A DNA stretch of 14,470 nucleotides, from positions 1 through 14,470 of the forward strand of contig JAISAN010000002.1 of assembly GCA_031266635.1 (NCBI GenBank), read 5' to 3'. Below are positions 13,585-14,470 of the stretch, in pieces (within the stretch, counting starts at the first letter, position 1; each line of letters begins with the position of its first letter). Position numbers and translations under genes: made by a program. This DNA comes from Treponema sp. GTDB taxonomy: Bacteria; Spirochaetota; Spirochaetia; Treponematales; Breznakiellaceae. The notes beneath the pieces were generated by a model. It made no database searches. It was not told the DNA's origin and worked only from the letters and a program-made list of their open reading frames with translations.

Positions 13585-14217
13585 ATGGAAATGTCAGATT
13601 TACAGGAAACGTTCTATTGTGATTTTAGCCATCCGGCTATTAAGGATCTCGCAAATAAAATTGCAGGAGAAGAAACCGATCGACGGAAAATAACGGAGGC
13701 AATGTTTAAATATGTACGAAACTATGTCCGATTCGGATGTGATCTGGTAAAAGTAAAAGCGTCCGAAACTTTGACTAAAGGCTACGGGGTATGCTGGAAT
13801 AAAGCCTTGTTGCTTGTCGCGCTTCTGCGCTGCAACGGTATACCAGCTCGTATGGGATATAATTTGGTTAAAAAAGAATTTATGAAACCAGCGTTTGGCG
13901 AAGAATATAAAACGCTGCATGATACCGAAAAGCATTGTTTCGCATTGGTTAATTTGAACAACGAATGGGTTGCCGTAGATTCCACCTTGGACCCCAGAAC
14001 TTACAAAAAATTTTATGAACCCACAGGAGTAACTTGGGGAATCGAATGGAATTTACAAGACAGTATGCATCTGTACACTGAAAACATTGTGGGACCAATT
14101 AAATATTTTGAAGATATTGATGCCGCATTGGAAGATGATGTAGGTTATTCAATGCCACTTCCGGCAGAAGCCGATTCTGTTTTTGGGCCTCGTAATCAAC
14201 GGATGTGGCAAGATTAA
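13585..14217 (+). CDS. Transglutaminase-like cysteine protein, gene cassette
   Basis: 210 residues from ATG 13585, preferred over the in-frame ATG 13573 because GGAGG (13575-13579) lies 5 bases upstream of it. The transglutaminase-like fold shows a Cys-His-Asp triad: C70 in GYGVCWNKA, H117 in EKHCFALVNL, D132 in WVAVDSTLD. The family includes proteases, peptide-processing enzymes and some non-catalytic members; substrate here is unknown. There is no signal peptide or membrane helix, so it is cytosolic. Base composition and codons are clearly more AT-rich than in the neighbouring genes (many AAA, ATT, GAA and TTA codons), which fits acquisition. It lies between an integron core site (13485) and an attC (14293), so it is the cargo of a mobile cassette. 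A nutrient, defence or toxin-related role cannot be decided from sequence. Confidence 0.82.
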   Translation: MEMSDLQETFYCDFSHPAIKDLANKIAGEETDRRKITEAMFKYVRNYVRFGCDLVKVKASETLTKGYGVCWNKALLLVALLRCNGIPARMGYNLVKKEFMKPAFGEEYKTLHDTEKHCFALVNLNNEWVAVDSTLDPRTYKKFYEPTGVTWGIEWNLQDSMHLYTENIVGPIKYFEDIDAALEDDVGYSMPLPAEADSVFGPRNQRMWQD

Positions 14218-14292
14218 GTATAATGTTACGGAAAATAAAGCTGTAAATACAGATGAAATTGGAAAAATTATAAAAATAAAATAATGGAGTAC

Positions 14293-14470
14293 GGGCGCAC
14301 TGCGTATAACAGGACTGTTTACGCTTCGCCGCCAGTAGGCGGCTCGGCCTTCGCAACGGCTAGGTCATTGCGCTACGCTCCATTCCCACGCCGTTGCTCC
14401 GGCACATTTTGTCCGCCCTGCAAATGCTGCGCATTTGCTTATTCGGGCGGCCAAAACGTCGTAAACAGCC
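14293..14470 (+). other. attC recombination site (last few bases beyond the window)
   Basis: The left flank and R'' box are at 14293-14310 (ending GTATAAC). The L'' arm at 14312-14323 (GGACTGTTTACG) pairs with L' at 14460-14470 (CGTAAACAGCC), leaving one unpaired A at 14314, as expected for the extrahelical base that sets attC polarity. The long central part has nested hairpins: GCCGCC/GGCGGC (14328-14333/14338-14343), GCAACGGC/GCCGTTGC (14353-14360/14390-14397), and CCGCCC/GGGCGG (14413-14418/14445-14450) enclosing GCAAATGC/GCATTTGC (14420-14427/14431-14438). The R' box GTTATAC should follow within a few bases after 14470. It is a long, VCR-like attC, in the orientation that goes with a plus-strand cassette gene. 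Confidence 0.82.

Overview
The window looks like chromosome from a spirochaete of the genus Treponema, probably a gut (termite-type) treponeme rather than T. pallidum. This is an inference from protein character: a CoaE with an unusual Walker A, a SPOR protein, long hybrid kinases with a post-Hpt tail, and attC-like sequences that I recall resembling those of the T. denticola chromosomal integron. No database search was possible.

Layout. Positions 1-415 (minus) hold the N-terminal part of an exported, probably envelope, protein that runs off the left edge. Positions 416-753 have no gene but carry a short hairpin and a perfect 28-bp inverted repeat. Positions 754-2198 (minus) are a two-gene unit, coaE followed by a SPOR-domain membrane protein. 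Positions 2199-2370 are a divergent promoter region. Positions 2371-11906 (plus) are a signalling locus of six genes: two tandem REC-HD-GYP response regulators, a FIST-domain sensor, a soluble hybrid histidine kinase, a diacylglycerol-kinase-like lipid kinase, and a membrane hybrid histidine kinase paralogous to the first. A FIST protein next to a hybrid kinase recalls the NosP/NahK nitric-oxide system. With the HD-GYP proteins, this suggests a ligand-to-phosphorelay-to-cyclic-di-GMP circuit.

Positions 11907-12068 are packed with small hairpins. They precede a tyrosine recombinase (12069-13349) whose 3' end faces a mobile gene cassette: an integron-type core site at 13485, an AT-rich transglutaminase-like gene with its own promoter (13585-14217), and most of an attC recombination site (14293 to the window end). 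The final R' box should lie just beyond position 14470. This is probably the start of a chromosomal integron in the reverse (T. denticola-like) orientation. The recombinase, however, lacks the insertion typical of IntI and carries an extra N-terminal domain.

A family of short intergenic hairpins recurs at the gene borders of the signalling locus. One of them carries the -35 box of an apparently leaderless coaE promoter.
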